64,000 nt of DNA from Entomortierella parvispora. Lineage: Eukaryota; Mortierellomycota; Mortierellomycetes; Mortierellales; Mortierellaceae. The stretch covers positions 62,001 to 126,000 of the forward strand of contig OY752141.1 of the NCBI GenBank assembly GCA_963573315.1, written 5' to 3'. The stretch's first letter is position 1. The number at the start of each line of letters is the position of its first letter. Under the pieces are notes generated by a model, which saw nothing but the letters and a program-made list of their open reading frames with translations, ran no database searches and was not told the DNA's origin. A program made the position numbers and the translations under genes. Shown here in pieces: positions 23,320-34,765 of this stretch.

Positions 23320-25162
23320 AGTCCCTTTTTCTCCTGTTCCTGTTTTAGTTGTTTCTGTACCCATCATTTTTTTTTCTCCGTTTCGATTCGGGTCTTTTCG
23401 TTCGTTCGTACCCATCCCTTTGTCTATCGTAGTTTTCGTCTGCCTTAACCATAGTTGAAGAGATACAATAAGCTATATTACATACATGTTATTGTGCATT
23501 CACAGCAGAAGAGAGAAGGTTACACCGCAGCTCTTTCGCCCCCGGGTTTACACTCAGATGTTGTCTTTTGTTTTTGCGGGCTTTGCCTCTGGTGCGGCGT
23601 CTCCATGTCCTCTGAGAGAAGTTTTTGGTTCGGAGGGCTTGTAATTATTGCGGTTCGCCGAACTTGGTTCACCATTGGTGGCCATAGGAGAAGTGTGTTG
23701 CGTAGAGTGACAGAACTATGACCTCCTGCCCCAAGTGCCCAAGTGCCCGGCGTGGTTGTACCTCTAACAAACTCTCGCCGTGTGTACAGGTATCAAACAA
23801 GCAAGCATCTCTCTCAAGTCTCAACAACAAGCAGACAAAGCACACCACAAGAAAACAAAGACGAAAAAAAAAAAATACACAGGGCTCAAATTGCTCTCAA
23901 CCCTCCGCTCTCTCTTTTTTTCTTTCTCAATGAACAAATCTTGTGCGCACTGCCCAGCCCAGCTGCTTTCTTCTTTCCAATTGTTCAGCTTCAACCTTGC
24001 TCCCTCTCTGTGGACACACACAACACACGCACAACACACAAACAGACAGAAACCCACTCGAAAGAGTCCCATTCCTCGCCGTGTTATTTATACCCCAGCC
24101 CGACCGGAGGGCCTCTTTCTGTCCCTTTGGCACTCTTTCTTCCTTTCCCTCCCCCCCTTCCTTTCTCACTCCTTCCTGTTCTTCCTTCTTCCGCTCGCCA
24201 ATCCTTCTCTTCCTCCTCCTCCGCGTCATCCTCCTTCCTCCTCCTCCTCTCTTCGCCATCATCACCCCTGCCCCCATTCCTGCCATCTTTGTTCTGCAAT
24301 TGTGGCCATCCATCCTCCCCTCCCCCTTCTACTCATCTGCATCACCGCAAACAGTAAGAAGAGAGACCTCTCTCTCTGTCTCTCACTCCCCCCATTCCAC
24401 CTCCTAGCAACCGGAGAAGGTAATCACTCCCTCGAGTTGTCGACGCTTCCTTCCTCTCTTTTATTCTTTGCTTCTCCTTCTCCTTCTTTCTTCTGTGTCT
24501 GTACAGAGAGCATACACATACATACACATTCATTCATCCACACACACGCGTCTCCTCCCCCCCTCTCCTCCACCCTCCTGCTCAAAGCAACCCTGCGCCA
24601 GCCAACCACACACGCGCCAACAATTAATCTTGCGCTCTCCCTTCTTCCCCTGAATGATGATTTACCCCTGTGCCTGAACGAGTCGCCTCTTTGCGCCCGT
24701 TCCAACGGTCGCGCGCGCATCCTTTCCTCCTTCCTTTTTTTCCCCATGCAGGCAGGCACTCACTCCTTGCTTCATTCCTTCATTCCTTCCTTTTTTCCTT
24801 CCTTCCTTGCTTCCTTGCTTCCTTGCTTCCTTGCTTCTCTCAATCCCCTGTTCACTGCACTTCCCATATGGCCTTCTTCCGTCCCTGTCCATGCCCTCTC
24901 CAACCACCCCTCCTTCTCTCCCTCCCTCAAACGCTCAACGCAACAACGTTCGCTCCCCAGGCCGACCTGTTTCTCTCCTCCTTAACATCATGCATCTATC
25001 CACTCTCCTGCTCTTGCCCCCCACTCTCACCAACAACCGCCCTGCTGAAACGCCCACCATGACCGCAAAGACCCACAAATATCCTCGACTAACTAGAAAC
25101 AACGCAATGCGCTCATTTTTGTTTGTGCATCCTACAACAGATAACCCCCACTATACCCACCC
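23320..25162. other. Long intergenic with extended pyrimidine-rich leader
   Basis: About 1.84 kb. I find no conserved protein; the long + frames arise from C/T-rich sequence lacking stops. From about 24110 to 24980 the + strand is dominated by TCC/TTC/CCT blocks, with a TTCC/TTGC tetranucleotide run at about 24772-24838. This may be the promoter and long leader of the mucin-like gene. An ATG at 24990 opens a hydrophobic MHLSTLLLLPP stretch that could be a signal peptide for that gene if spliced, but I find no convincing donor. Confidence 0.5.
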
Positions 25163-27451
25163 ATGTCGCTTCCTGTCAAGGTCAGGGAGCCTGGCGCAGT
25201 GCGCCGTAGAGCTGAGTATTCGGCATCGGCTCTTCGCTCAAAGCTGGTCGCCCCTACAAAGACTACTCCTCCAGCCCAGGACCCTCACAACTCCAAGGCT
25301 GCCAAAAAGACGCGGGAGGTCCGTGTTCCTAGCCATGTCCTTCCGTCCAGTAAACCAACGCCTGCTAACAGCCATGCCCATGTTACATCCAGTGTGAGTG
25401 TCACTGACGAGGATGGTCCCTCAAAGCCCAAGGCCACGGACGACGCAGATCCCCCAAAGTCCAAGACCACAGAAGACACACATCCTCCAAAGTCAACCAA
25501 CAATGAGACGGATCTCCACTCCAAGGACGATGTCGACCTCACCAAACCCACGCCGACGGTCGTTTCCGACCCTGCAACGCCCTCGGCTTCGGCCTCGGCC
25601 TCGGGCAATACCGATCCCCCAAACACCACGCCCACGACTGACGCTGACCCTCCTCAGGCCACGACCCCTGTTGACCCCAACTCTGTTGATCCTGACGATT
25701 CCACCAACACGACTCCGACTCCGGGGGTCACGCCAACAGCCACCATTACCCAAGCCTCTCTTACGACCCCCACCCTCACGTCGCTCACTGGCATCACAAC
25801 CACCGCCTTCAACGCCACCACCACCTTCACGGGCACTACTAACGCCACCTTGACCTTGACAGCTACTGGAACCCTCACGGGAACTGCGACTCTCACTGGC
25901 ACTGGCACCGGCACCGGCACAATTACCGCTACTGGATCTCCCTCAGTTACTCCTACGGACACTGCCACGGGTACGGCAACCGTCACTGGATCCCCTTCAG
26001 TTGCGCCCACACAGACCGCCACGGACACTGCCACGGGTACTGCATCCGCTACTGGATCCCCTACCGTTGCGCCCACACAGACCGCCACGGACACCGCAAC
26101 GGGTACCGCAACCGCTACTGGATCTCCTTCTGTTGCACCCACGGACACGCAAACCGCCACTGCTCCTCCAACGCAAACTGCCAGTGTCCAACCCACGGAA
26201 ACTGCCAGTGTCCAGCCCACGGAGACTGCGACTGCTCCTCCAACGCAAACTGCCACTGCCCAGCCGACGGAGACCGCCAGTGTACAGCCAACGGAGACTG
26301 CCAGTGTCCAGCCCACGCAAACTGCCAGTGTACAGCCAACGGAGACTGCCAGTGTCCAGCCCACGGAGACTGCCAGTGTCCAGCCCACGGAGACTGCCAG
26401 TGTCCAGCCAACGGAGACTGCCAGTGTCCAGCCAACGGAGACTGCCACTGCCCAGCCAACGGAGACTGCCACTGCCCAGCCAACGGAGACTGCCACTGCC
26501 CAGCCCACACAAACTGCTACTGCCCAGCCCACGGAAACTGCGACTGCTCCTCCGGTGAGCACGAACCCTCTGTCATCCATGGAACCGACAGGGACGGCTC
26601 CTCCTGTGATCACGGCAACCCTAAACCCTTCCTTCAGTGCTACTTCGGATGCGATTATCCCATCGACCGAGTCGGTTCTCATCCCTTTCACCTCTGCCAC
26701 TGACACCCAGCCTATCCTGACCCAGACTTCGCTTGCAGTGACCATGATCAGTGGTACATTGTTCACGATCGGACCCGGAATGCCTACCCCTGGATCTGGA
26801 TCGAATGGCAATGGAGTAACAGGAAATGACACCAACAAGTCGAGTGGATGGAGTGGAGGAGCTACTGCTGGCGTGGTCGTCGGAGCGTTGGCATTGGTGG
26901 CGTTAATTGTCGGAGCCTTTGTGGTTTTCAAACGTCAGTCGCGTCGTATGCAGAACCCCAACAACCGGTTCGTGTCTCGATCTGCGGTCGCCGGTGCTGG
27001 CGCCGCTGCTGCAGGTGGTGACCTAGGTTATCTGTATGGTCAGCGTCAACCCGAAGGCTCTGGATCCCATGGCTCGCACGCCTCGGCCCGTCACCTGCCC
27101 GGTGGTGCGCCCGTGGCAGGTCACATTGTGGTGGCTCCCGAGATGATGGAGCATCCTGCCAACCGATCGAACCATAACTTGCATTCTGGACCCATGGCCT
27201 TTGGAACTAGTGCTGCACTGGGCGCGTCGGCCGGTCTGTCGGGAGTACATGCTCACGATGGATACCACGAGTCATCCTCAGATGGTCGGGATGCCACGAC
27301 GTCGTCCCACTATGGCGCCAGTGGCGGAAGTGCGCCCGGTCACTCTGGTTCTGCCGGAGGCGATGGTAGTAACTCGGGAAGGAATCCATTCGGCACAGCC
27401 ACAGGCTCCGGATCGCCTCAGAGTCAGAAGGGTAGCATCCATTACCTCTAA
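25163..27451 (+). CDS. Mucin-like single-pass membrane protein, possible wall sensor
   Basis: A 762-aa frame. Residues 1-120 are polar and Lys/Asp/Pro-rich. Residues about 120-530 are almost entirely Thr/Ser/Pro/Ala, a strong candidate for heavy O-mannosylation. They include about 20-residue TGSPSVAPT units and then a 24-bp coding minisatellite. A transmembrane segment follows (about 568-590, AGVVVGALALVALIVGAFVVF), stopped by KRQSRRMQ, then a Gly/Ser/His-rich cytosolic tail ending GSIHYL. The layout resembles fungal wall-stress sensors of the Wsc/Mid2 type, but no cysteine-rich WSC domain is present. The drawn N-terminus has no signal peptide, so the true first exon probably lies upstream; an in-frame stop at 25142 limits the options. 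Confidence 0.7.
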   Translation: MSLPVKVREPGAVRRRAEYSASALRSKLVAPTKTTPPAQDPHNSKAAKKTREVRVPSHVLPSSKPTPANSHAHVTSSVSVTDEDGPSKPKATDDADPPKSKTTEDTHPPKSTNNETDLHSKDDVDLTKPTPTVVSDPATPSASASASGNTDPPNTTPTTDADPPQATTPVDPNSVDPDDSTNTTPTPGVTPTATITQASLTTPTLTSLTGITTTAFNATTTFTGTTNATLTLTATGTLTGTATLTGTGTGTGTITATGSPSVTPTDTATGTATVTGSPSVAPTQTATDTATGTASATGSPTVAPTQTATDTATGTATATGSPSVAPTDTQTATAPPTQTASVQPTETASVQPTETATAPPTQTATAQPTETASVQPTETASVQPTQTASVQPTETASVQPTETASVQPTETASVQPTETASVQPTETATAQPTETATAQPTETATAQPTQTATAQPTETATAPPVSTNPLSSMEPTGTAPPVITATLNPSFSATSDAIIPSTESVLIPFTSATDTQPILTQTSLAVTMISGTLFTIGPGMPTPGSGSNGNGVTGNDTNKSSGWSGGATAGVVVGALALVALIVGAFVVFKRQSRRMQNPNNRFVSRSAVAGAGAAAAGGDLGYLYGQRQPEGSGSHGSHASARHLPGGAPVAGHIVVAPEMMEHPANRSNHNLHSGPMAFGTSAALGASAGLSGVHAHDGYHESSSDGRDATTSSHYGASGGSAPGHSGSAGGDGSNSGRNPFGTATGSGSPQSQKGSIHYL
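26150..26554 (+). repeat. 24-bp coding minisatellite in the mucin-like gene
   Basis: Sixteen full 8-codon units and one partial unit, in frame. Units are variants of (E/Q)TASVQPT and (E/Q)TATAQPT, with two full APPT variants. Several adjacent copies are identical at the DNA level, so copy number is likely to vary between strains. Confidence 0.95.
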
Positions 27452-28361
27452 TCGAGATGGCTCCCTTCCTCTTCTCCCTTTCTGCTTGATATCCCTGGTC
27501 AGTTGCTACTCTTAGACACTACTCTCCCCCTTCGTTGCCTATCTAAATTTCCCATCTATGTTTTCAATCTACCTTTTTTTATCCTATTTCTTTCTTTATT
27601 CTTTCATCTTCACCTATACCCTTGGTGGTTTTATTATCTTCCTTTCTTTCGTCTCCACTCAAAAATAAAGATGCTACATCCTCTTTTTTTCCTCTCTCCC
27701 TTTCCCTCTCTCTCTCCCTTTCGTCTCTTAAATAAAACAAAAGAAAAAAAAAAAAAGTTTTTTTTTTTTTTTTTTTATGAAAATACGCGCCGACCGTTCA
27801 ACTGGAGATGAAGGGTTACTCTGGCTCTATGACCTGCAGCTTACCAGCTCGTACATCAAAGTTGAATTCTGCTGATCACGTTGAGAAAACTATTTTCAGA
27901 ATCCCAGATTTCGCGTTCCTGAAATGACGTCCAGAGTAAGGGACACCATCAGATCTCAACAAGGACAGGAACAGCAGCAGGGCGGCAAGAGGGCGGAATG
28001 GAAGCGGCACGAGCTCTTTCAGGGTCACTATTGTAACCTTGTACCTTGGGTCAGCTTTAACGGCCCGGGCTCGGATCGGACATATTATGGCCGTTCGAAA
28101 CCCGGTTCGGCTCTCTCAAATATTATAAATATAAAACTCCTTCACGCACCTACTGTATTAACCGAAGCTGCTTCCTTCTCCACAACTGTCTCGCAGACAC
28201 ACTTTCTCTCTACATATCCTCAACTAGCTTGATTATCGACCCGCAAGTACTCGTCAAATTTGCGTTCCATAAAGCGACTATACAACTGGACTCTCCTGAC
28301 TACCATAGTGTGAAGGATCCTATAAATACTGACTTAATTCAGCAAACTTGTATCCACAAGG
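27452..28361. other. Intergenic with A/T homopolymers and TATA-like element
   Basis: About 910 bp without a recognised gene. It contains adjoining A and T homopolymers near 27745-27776 and an A/T-rich element around 28115-28133. TATAAATAC at 28320-28328 lies about 40 bp upstream of the next ORF's ATG and could be its TATA box. Confidence 0.5.
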
Positions 28362-29120
28362 ATGGTGCAGATCAACACGTATGCCAACGGGAAGCTGGTC
28401 CCGTATGAGACAATAAGACTATGGGAGGCGAAACGACTGGTCCATGTGACAAACTTTGTTCAACGCCAACTGGGCATGAAGCAGCCGCTTGGTGCGCAAG
28501 CCGTGGATGACCAGAGACGCGGCTTGGCCGAGCTGAAGATCAAGATGGGCGAGGACAAGATTCGCAAGATTCTAGATTTTCGTCTTTGTCTCTCTCAATT
28601 CGTGATGAAGATCACCACCCTCCTATCGTTTGGCAGGAGGAAATTCAGTGTCGCGGAAGTCGCCATTAACGGCGTGAATCTCGAACCCGACGCGTTTTTG
28701 GACAAGCTAAACCACATCATGCTGAACGAGAGCGTGGAGTATAGCAGGATGAGGCTCATGGCGTGTCCCGACCACTATTTGATTATGAACACGGGAGGAA
28801 ACACACAGGAGGTGATTGAGACAACCGGTGGTTCACCACTCCCTACCCAGTTCTACATCAGTTACGGTGATTCCACGGGCCTGTGCTCTCAAAAGGACCC
28901 AACCTACGACGTACAGCTGTTTGGTGTTGCCCGTGCGAAGAATGGAACTGTCATTGGTGGCGTGAGGCACCAGATCAGAAAGGAGTCGGACGGTCTGAGA
29001 CTAAAGCTCTTAGTAGAGTTCCCTGCGCTGATCCTGAATGGGATGGTTAGACAGCATCAGGTACATCTGATGTGTGAGTTCAACAACTGGGTCAGAGATG
29101 TGCTCGAGATGCGCTCTTGA
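28362..29120 (+). CDS. Intronless orphan protein, unrecognised
   Basis: An uninterrupted 252-codon frame starting MVQINTYANGKLVPYET. The composition is typical of a folded protein, without low complexity, transmembrane segments or a signal peptide. The N-terminal half looks helical (LVHVTNFVQRQLGMKQ, LAELKIKMGEDKIRKIL). The C-terminal half alternates strand-like segments (MRLMACPDHYLIMNTGG, PTQFYISYGDSTG, YDVQLFGVARAKNG, LKLLVEFPALILNGMV). I cannot assign a family. It is one of the few single-exon genes in an intron-rich window and has a TATA-like element about 40 bp upstream. Lineage-restricted gene and horizontal transfer are both possible; nothing here decides between them. Confidence 0.65.
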   Translation: MVQINTYANGKLVPYETIRLWEAKRLVHVTNFVQRQLGMKQPLGAQAVDDQRRGLAELKIKMGEDKIRKILDFRLCLSQFVMKITTLLSFGRRKFSVAEVAINGVNLEPDAFLDKLNHIMLNESVEYSRMRLMACPDHYLIMNTGGNTQEVIETTGGSPLPTQFYISYGDSTGLCSQKDPTYDVQLFGVARAKNGTVIGGVRHQIRKESDGLRLKLLVEFPALILNGMVRQHQVHLMCEFNNWVRDVLEMRS

Positions 29121-30757
29121 CACCATAATAAATACCGCGCACGACGCGGTGATACCACTAGGGCAAGTATGGCCATTGAGTCCGCGATACACCCAAAGGA
29201 AGAATGGCAGAGAAAATCACAAATAAATCTCTCTGTTTATCGTTCACTGGGACTTTGCTCTCCGGCCGTAGGGATTGTATGATCAGGTATACTCTTTCGA
29301 AGAGATTGCACTTGATGGAGTAAGGGGAAGAGACCGAGCGAGGATATCAATTGACAGCCAGGTGCAAGATGGAAGGGGTGAAGGGCAAGAGGAAGAACGT
29401 GATAGTGATCTGAGACGCGACTACGACCAGACACGCGTCCCTGGTAGTATGAGAGGTTGCTCTCATCTGACACGAATCCTCTACCAGCAGAGTGGTAACA
29501 ATTCTCGAGCAAACGCTACTGAACTGGAGGGCTTTGCCATGGAGGATACGAGCGAGTATAGTGAGAGCCTTTGGACGAGGAAGTCTGAACGGACAGCCAG
29601 AAGTCACTTTTGTCTAGGGGAGGGTCATGTTGCACTCTTGTAGTCTGGGGCAACGAGCGAGAGATTGTGCCAATGGAACAATTGCGGGCTGACTGTGTGG
29701 TGGCCATCCATGGGTCAGGATCTCCGACCCTCTCCTATTGGATGCGTCAAAATGGGACCCCCATCCCCCACTGCAGACTGGTAATTATAAGTGGCTTAAA
29801 TTGAGGCTGTCATCATCGACTTGCTTTTGAACCGCCGTTTTGAAGTTTTCGTTCAGCAGCTGCAGAAAAATGAGTAGAAAAATCAACCTTCCCACCTTTT
29901 TGTGTACCCCCGATCCATCGACCAATTGAGACATGCTGGCTGCCCGAGTACCTGAAAAAGAGGTGACGAGCGAATGGGCAGAAGGGCCTTTGAGAAAGTA
30001 AAAACGGGGACGAGGACTAGGACGAGAGGGAACGAGAGCAAGGGTAAGGGAGATCATGGCCACTACTGTACTGTAGTTCAATAAGAGCAAGGAGTGGCCA
30101 CCCAGGGTGGACCAGAGGTTCGTTTATTAAAATAAACTGGCGCGACAGGTATGGAGAGGATACATCCATCCGCGTTCCGTGCTGCTGAGGTTTGCAAGCT
30201 CTCTCTGCGACAGGATCTGCCCTGGTGTTGCAAGCGGTATGAAGGAAGATGAATGGAACTCCATGAAGCACCTTGTCAATCTCCGTCTATCTTGCTCAGG
30301 CCCCGTCTTTTTCTTCATTCAGCAGGAATGAAGCTCCTTTTCAGCAGCAGCAGCAGCAGATCGACGGTCCAAGATCCGAGCGGAGAAATAGGAACCTTGA
30401 TTGCGATTGGCCACTCACCTGGCCGACCCTCTGCTTGACCATGGCTCTCAGTCGTACATACATATCAACAGTATCTACTGCGATGCGGTCATTGTCGTAA
30501 TGAGGCCAGCAGCAGGGATGCCAATAAACAGTAGCCAAAGCTTATCGCATCCCTGGGGTGCCCAGGGACTCAGGGACCATATCGTCCCAAGGAGCTCCTT
30601 GAGACGCCCATATCGTGAATATAAAAAGGAGGGCTTTATCTTGTTTTCCCTCTTTCTTCATTCCCATCATCCGATTCATATTTTTGCAGCTCGTCCGTTT
30701 CTCTTCTTCTTTCTACTCAAACTCGAGCGCTTTTCACACATCCGCAACTACAGTGCC
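29121..30757. other. Intergenic, possible weak minus-strand gene
   Basis: About 1.6 kb. No frame has a recognisable domain. On the minus strand, a 66-codon frame at 30341-30538 contains ...DTVDMYVRLRAMVKQRVGQ followed by a good GTGAGT donor, and further on (30127-30318) a frame ends beside an AATAAA. These may be exons of a short unrecognised gene, but no model is convincing. Confidence 0.35.
30620..30628 (+). promoter_or_regulatory. TATA box of the amino-acid transporter gene
   Basis: TATAAAAAG lies 138 bp upstream of the transporter ATG, followed by a pyrimidine-rich initiator-like stretch. Position and match to the consensus support the call. Confidence 0.55.
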
Positions 30758-32614
30758 ATGAGTAAACCACATCAACAACCTCAGCCACATGGCGACGACG
30801 ACCATCTCGTCGTCCCACAGGCTCCCACCCAAGCACACATGGTCAATTCGGCTAGCGTCGATCGCAACCTCTCATTCCAGGCACAACAGGACATCTCCCG
30901 CGGTCGGACTACTACATTCTTCACACCATCCAAGACTGCAAATCATAACCGGTCAAACCCAGGATCCAGAGCCACATCCCGGTCAAGAGCGTCTCGACCC
31001 AGCTCAAGACCCGCCTCTCGTCCCGTCTCTTGGTTGGTCCATGCCAACTCTGACTACACTGCCATGTATGAGAACTTTGGGGGCACTCAATCAAGAAGGT
31101 CCTCCTTTGTTGACGTCGATGATAGTGCGGAGAAGGGGGTCATTTCTAGAGCGTCGTCCGTCGTTGGCGGAGTGGAGTCGAACGAGAAGCTGACTCGCCC
31201 TGGGATCGGATCTCGCACTGCAACATATATCCATGAGGACGGTAGCATTGTAGTAGAGGAGCCGCCTGTGAAAGGAAACGTCTCGGCTGTAAAGGCGAGT
31301 TTATTGCTTGGAAAGGCCTTTGTGGGCACCGGTGTCCTCTTTCTCCCCAACGCTTTCAAGAATGGAGGTAGAGTAGTTGAAAGAACCAAAAAAGCTTTAT
31401 CACGTATGATCATCGTAACCGTTCTCAAGTTGTGTATCTGATCATTGTTGAGTTCTCTTCTCTCCTTTCTTACCTCAGGCATCCTGTTCTCGTCCTTGAC
31501 GCTGGTCGCCGTTGCCATCATCTGCTGTTTCGCGTTCCTGCTGTTGGTGCAGGTCCGGTTAGTGGTCCATGAGAACTTTCAGGACATAGGATTGGCGCTG
31601 TACGGCAAATGGATGCGTTTAACGGTTCTATTCGCCGTAGCACTTTCCCAATTTGGATTCGTCTGTGCCTACTTGATCTTTGTTTCCCAGAATCTGTCTG
31701 CAGTAGTGCAAACGTTCACCAAATGTCAATTCCACGCAATCGCCGAAAAATACTACATCTTGATCCCTCTGGTGGTCTTGATCCCTTTGGTCCTGATCCG
31801 CCGCATGGCCATCCTGTCTCTGCCCAGTATGCTCGCCAACCTCTTTATTATCGTTGGAATTGTTTACCTCTGGTACTACTCGATCAACGACCTGGTGCAC
31901 AAGGGACCTGGACCCAACATCCACTTGTTCAACAAGGACGACTTTGCGCTTTTCATCGGCACGGCCGTGTTTTCGTACGAAGGTATTGGTTTGATTATCC
32001 CCATCACCGAGTCCATGGCCGAACCTGAAAAATTCCCTCGCGTCTTGGCCATTACCATGACGATTGTCACCGTGATATTTGGCTCGGTCGGTGCCCTTTG
32101 TTACTCGAGCTTTGGTGACCAGATCCAGACGATTGTGTTGTTGAACTTGCCAGTCCGCGACGGTATGACCATCACTGTCGAGTTTTTGTATTCGCTCGCC
32201 ATCATCCTCTCAGTGCCCCTGCAGCTTTCGCCTGCAAGCAGGATTCTGGAACACGGCATCTTTGGAGAAAAGTCAGGAGCGTACAACTTCCGCATCAAGA
32301 TGCTCAAGAACGCGCTGAGAACCTTGTTAATCTGTATCTGTGCTCTGGTTTCCTTTGGAATCGGAGGCACCAACTTGGACAAATTTGTGTCGTTTGTGGG
32401 CTCGGTGGCATGTATGCCTATGTGCTTCATCTTTCCCGCCATGTTCCATTACAAGATTGCAAAGACGAGAAAACAGAAGATTGGCGATATTATCTTGGGC
32501 GTCTTTGGAGTCGTGGTCATGGTCTTTACGCTTTATATTACTATCCGCAGTTGGGTCGTTCCTGCAGCTCCAGAAGCCACTATTGACCAGTGCGCGGTCT
32601 TTGCTTCAACCTAG
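30758..32614 (+). CDS. Vacuolar-type amino-acid transporter (AAAP family, AVT3/AVT4-like)
   Basis: Membrane transporter of the amino acid/auxin permease family; the closest yeast types, Avt3 and Avt4, export neutral or basic amino acids from the vacuole. Exons 30758-31367 and 31479-32614 join in frame to 581 aa. About 175 polar Ser/Arg-rich cytosolic residues (RATSRSRASRPSSRPASRP) precede the first transmembrane helix, SAVKASLLLGKAFVGTGVLFLPNAF, which carries the conserved GxGVLFLP motif. About ten further hydrophobic helices follow, with IGTAVFSYEGIGLIIPITESM, the hallmark of this branch. The long N-terminal extension matches Avt3/Avt4. The single intron interrupts the glycine immediately after FKNG. 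Confidence 0.9.
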
Positions 32615-33110
32615 AGTACGAAGCATCACGCCTTTCCCATGTATTCTCACCCTTTAGAACTTGTACCATAGTCCCATAAAAACACCACTTCACATCAATT
32701 GTCGACCCTTTGTTTGTAGGATCAACGAGGCCTCAATTGCGAAAGAATAGCTGCTCAGTATCAGACAAGGAAAGGGGCTCAGAGCTGCAAAGTTGGCAAG
32801 TCAAAAACATGGTATGACACAACACGACCTGACCCGAAGTTTTGCACGCGATTTATTCTAGGCTCAACTCTTTGCCTTCATTTCTTCTCTCCGGCTCAAC
32901 TCGCGCTTGACTTCCGGATCCCGAAAGACAAAGGATGATCGGACGGAGGAAGGATGATGATGTGACCCTTTGAGTGAAGGAACCGTAGATACCCGCTCCC
33001 TGGCTTGGGCGTTGAATAAAAAGAAGAGAACAAAAAAAAAAAAAAAGTCCCTCAACTTCATTCCCCCATTCCCCCTTTCTCATCATTCTCCCTCTTCACA
33101 ATCTCTCGAA
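32615..33110. other. Intergenic, aminotransferase promoter
   Basis: About 495 bp with no gene seen. The distal part has an A14-class tract near 33031-33045 and then a C/T-rich stretch up to the aminotransferase ATG. Confidence 0.6.
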
Positions 33111-34765
33111 ATGTCTGCATCAACACCGACCGCATCTGTTCGCCTGCAGCAGATTAGCAGCCACATCACCAACAAGGCGACTTCACGTATGGACAGACAG
33201 ACAGCCTGCTTCACGACATGCTTCCAAAGATGGTTCTAACCCCGGATTCTTTCTTCCTTTTCTTGCAGCGTCTGTGTTTGAAAAGGTGCCCGAAGCGCCA
33301 GAGGATGTCATCTTTGCCCTCACGTCCGCCCACAAGGCCGATCCCTTCCCCAACAAGGTCGACCTCGGCGTCGGTGCTTACCGGACCGAAGAAGGCAAGC
33401 CCTGGGTCTTGCCCGTTGTCAAGAAGGTAGAGCAGAGAACGCTTTTTCGGAACAACGGCAACAATTGCACGGTCCGCCCGGGATGCTGATCGAATACGAG
33501 GACTATTTCTTTGCCAAATAGGCTGCCCGCATCATGGTCAATGACGAGTCACTCGACCATGAGTACCTGCCGATCTTGGGACAGGAGGCATTCCGCAAGG
33601 CGGCCACAAAATTGATCTTGGGAGCGGATTCCAAGGCCCTGAAGGAGGGTCGTGTTGGCTCTGCGCAATGCATCTCTGGCACCGGTGCTGTCTTCACAGG
33701 AGCACAGTTTTTGGCGCGACACTACCCTCTCAAAGGCGCAGCCTGCTACATCTCCAAGCCCACCTGGGGTGAGTTGATACTTCTTTATGATTCATAGAAG
33801 GGTTCACTTTACAGCGAGCCAGGTGGATGTCTCCTTTTCCTCGTGAATAGAGTGTTGCGATGTGGACTGTGGTTGCAATTCAATGGCTCTTTTGTTTTAG
33901 CAACACTTTTTTTTTAAACTGACATGGTGCTGTCTGTTTTTGACCTTTTTTAGCCAACCATCGCGCCATCTTTGAGGGGGTTGGGATTCCTGTCCTCGAG
34001 TACCCCTACTGGGATGCCAAAACCAAGGGCCTTGACCTGAAGGGGATGCTGAGCACAATGGAAAGCGCGCCTTCAGGATCCATCTTCCTTCTCCACCCCT
34101 GTGCCCACAATCCCACGGGAGTTGACCCCACACCGGACCAATGGCGCCAGATTGCGGATGTCATGGCCGCCAAGCAACATTTCACCTTCTTTGATTGCGC
34201 CTACCAGGGCTTTGCCTCGGGGGATCTGGACAAGGACGCGTTCTCGGTCCTGTACTTTGTCGATCGCGGCTTTGAGCTGTTTGTGGCCCAGTCCTTCTCC
34301 AAGAACTTTGGCCTGTATTCCGAACGTGCCGGCAACCTGACCATCGTCGCCAAGACGCCAAAGATCAAAGATCAGATCGAGTCCCAGATTGCAAAAGCTC
34401 AGAGGGCCGTGATTTCCAACCCACCTGCTTTCGGTTCCAGAATCGTGAGCCTGGTCCTGACTGACGAAGGATTGTATCGGGAATGGGACCAAAACTTGAA
34501 ATCCATGGCTCATCGGATCATTGAGATGCGCCGACTCTTGTTTGACGAACTGACGCGATTGAAAACTCCTGGCTCTTGGAACCATATCGTGGATCAGATT
34601 GGCATGTTCTCCTTCACGGGCTTGAGCGCGCCTCAGGTCAAGGTATTGAAGGAAAAGTATCATGTCTACTTGACCGACAACGGTCGCATCTCCATGGCAG
34701 GACTCAATACCAAAAACGTGCAGTACTTTGCTCAGGCCGTGGATGATGTAGTTCGCCATCATTAG
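33111..34765 (+). CDS. AAT2: Aspartate aminotransferase, class I PLP enzyme
   Basis: Interconverts aspartate plus 2-oxoglutarate with oxaloacetate plus glutamate, linking the TCA cycle to nitrogen metabolism and the malate-aspartate shuttle. Exons 33111-33186, 33269-33426, 33522-33768 and 33954-34765 give 430 aa. Family landmarks: [26 protein letters not shown], the substrate-binding [26 protein letters not shown], and [14 protein letters not shown] with Lys277 as the expected PLP Schiff-base lysine; the C-terminal GRISMAGL carries the substrate-binding Arg. The N-terminus ([21 protein letters not shown]) is short and could be a weak mitochondrial presequence, so cytosolic versus mitochondrial form is open. 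AATAAA begins five bases after the stop. It converges with the kinase gene. Confidence 0.94.

Noticed and set aside
23780-24985. 401-codon + frame upstream of the mucin-like gene
   Set aside because: Composition is Ser/Leu/Pro/Phe from C/T-rich DNA, no domain is present and all three + frames stay open in the same tract. It is best read as a pyrimidine-rich leader or promoter.
25654-26931. 425-codon minus-strand open frame across the mucin-like gene
   Set aside because: It is an antisense shadow. The 24-bp repeat is a multiple of three and lacks stops in several frames, so the opposite strand also stays open with a repetitive Val/Gly/Trp sequence and no motif.
28040-28120. GTTCGAAAC-like segment suggesting a tRNA T-loop
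   Set aside because: Neither strand forms a five-pair T stem around it, and no D-arm, anticodon arm or acceptor stem could be drawn at the right spacing.
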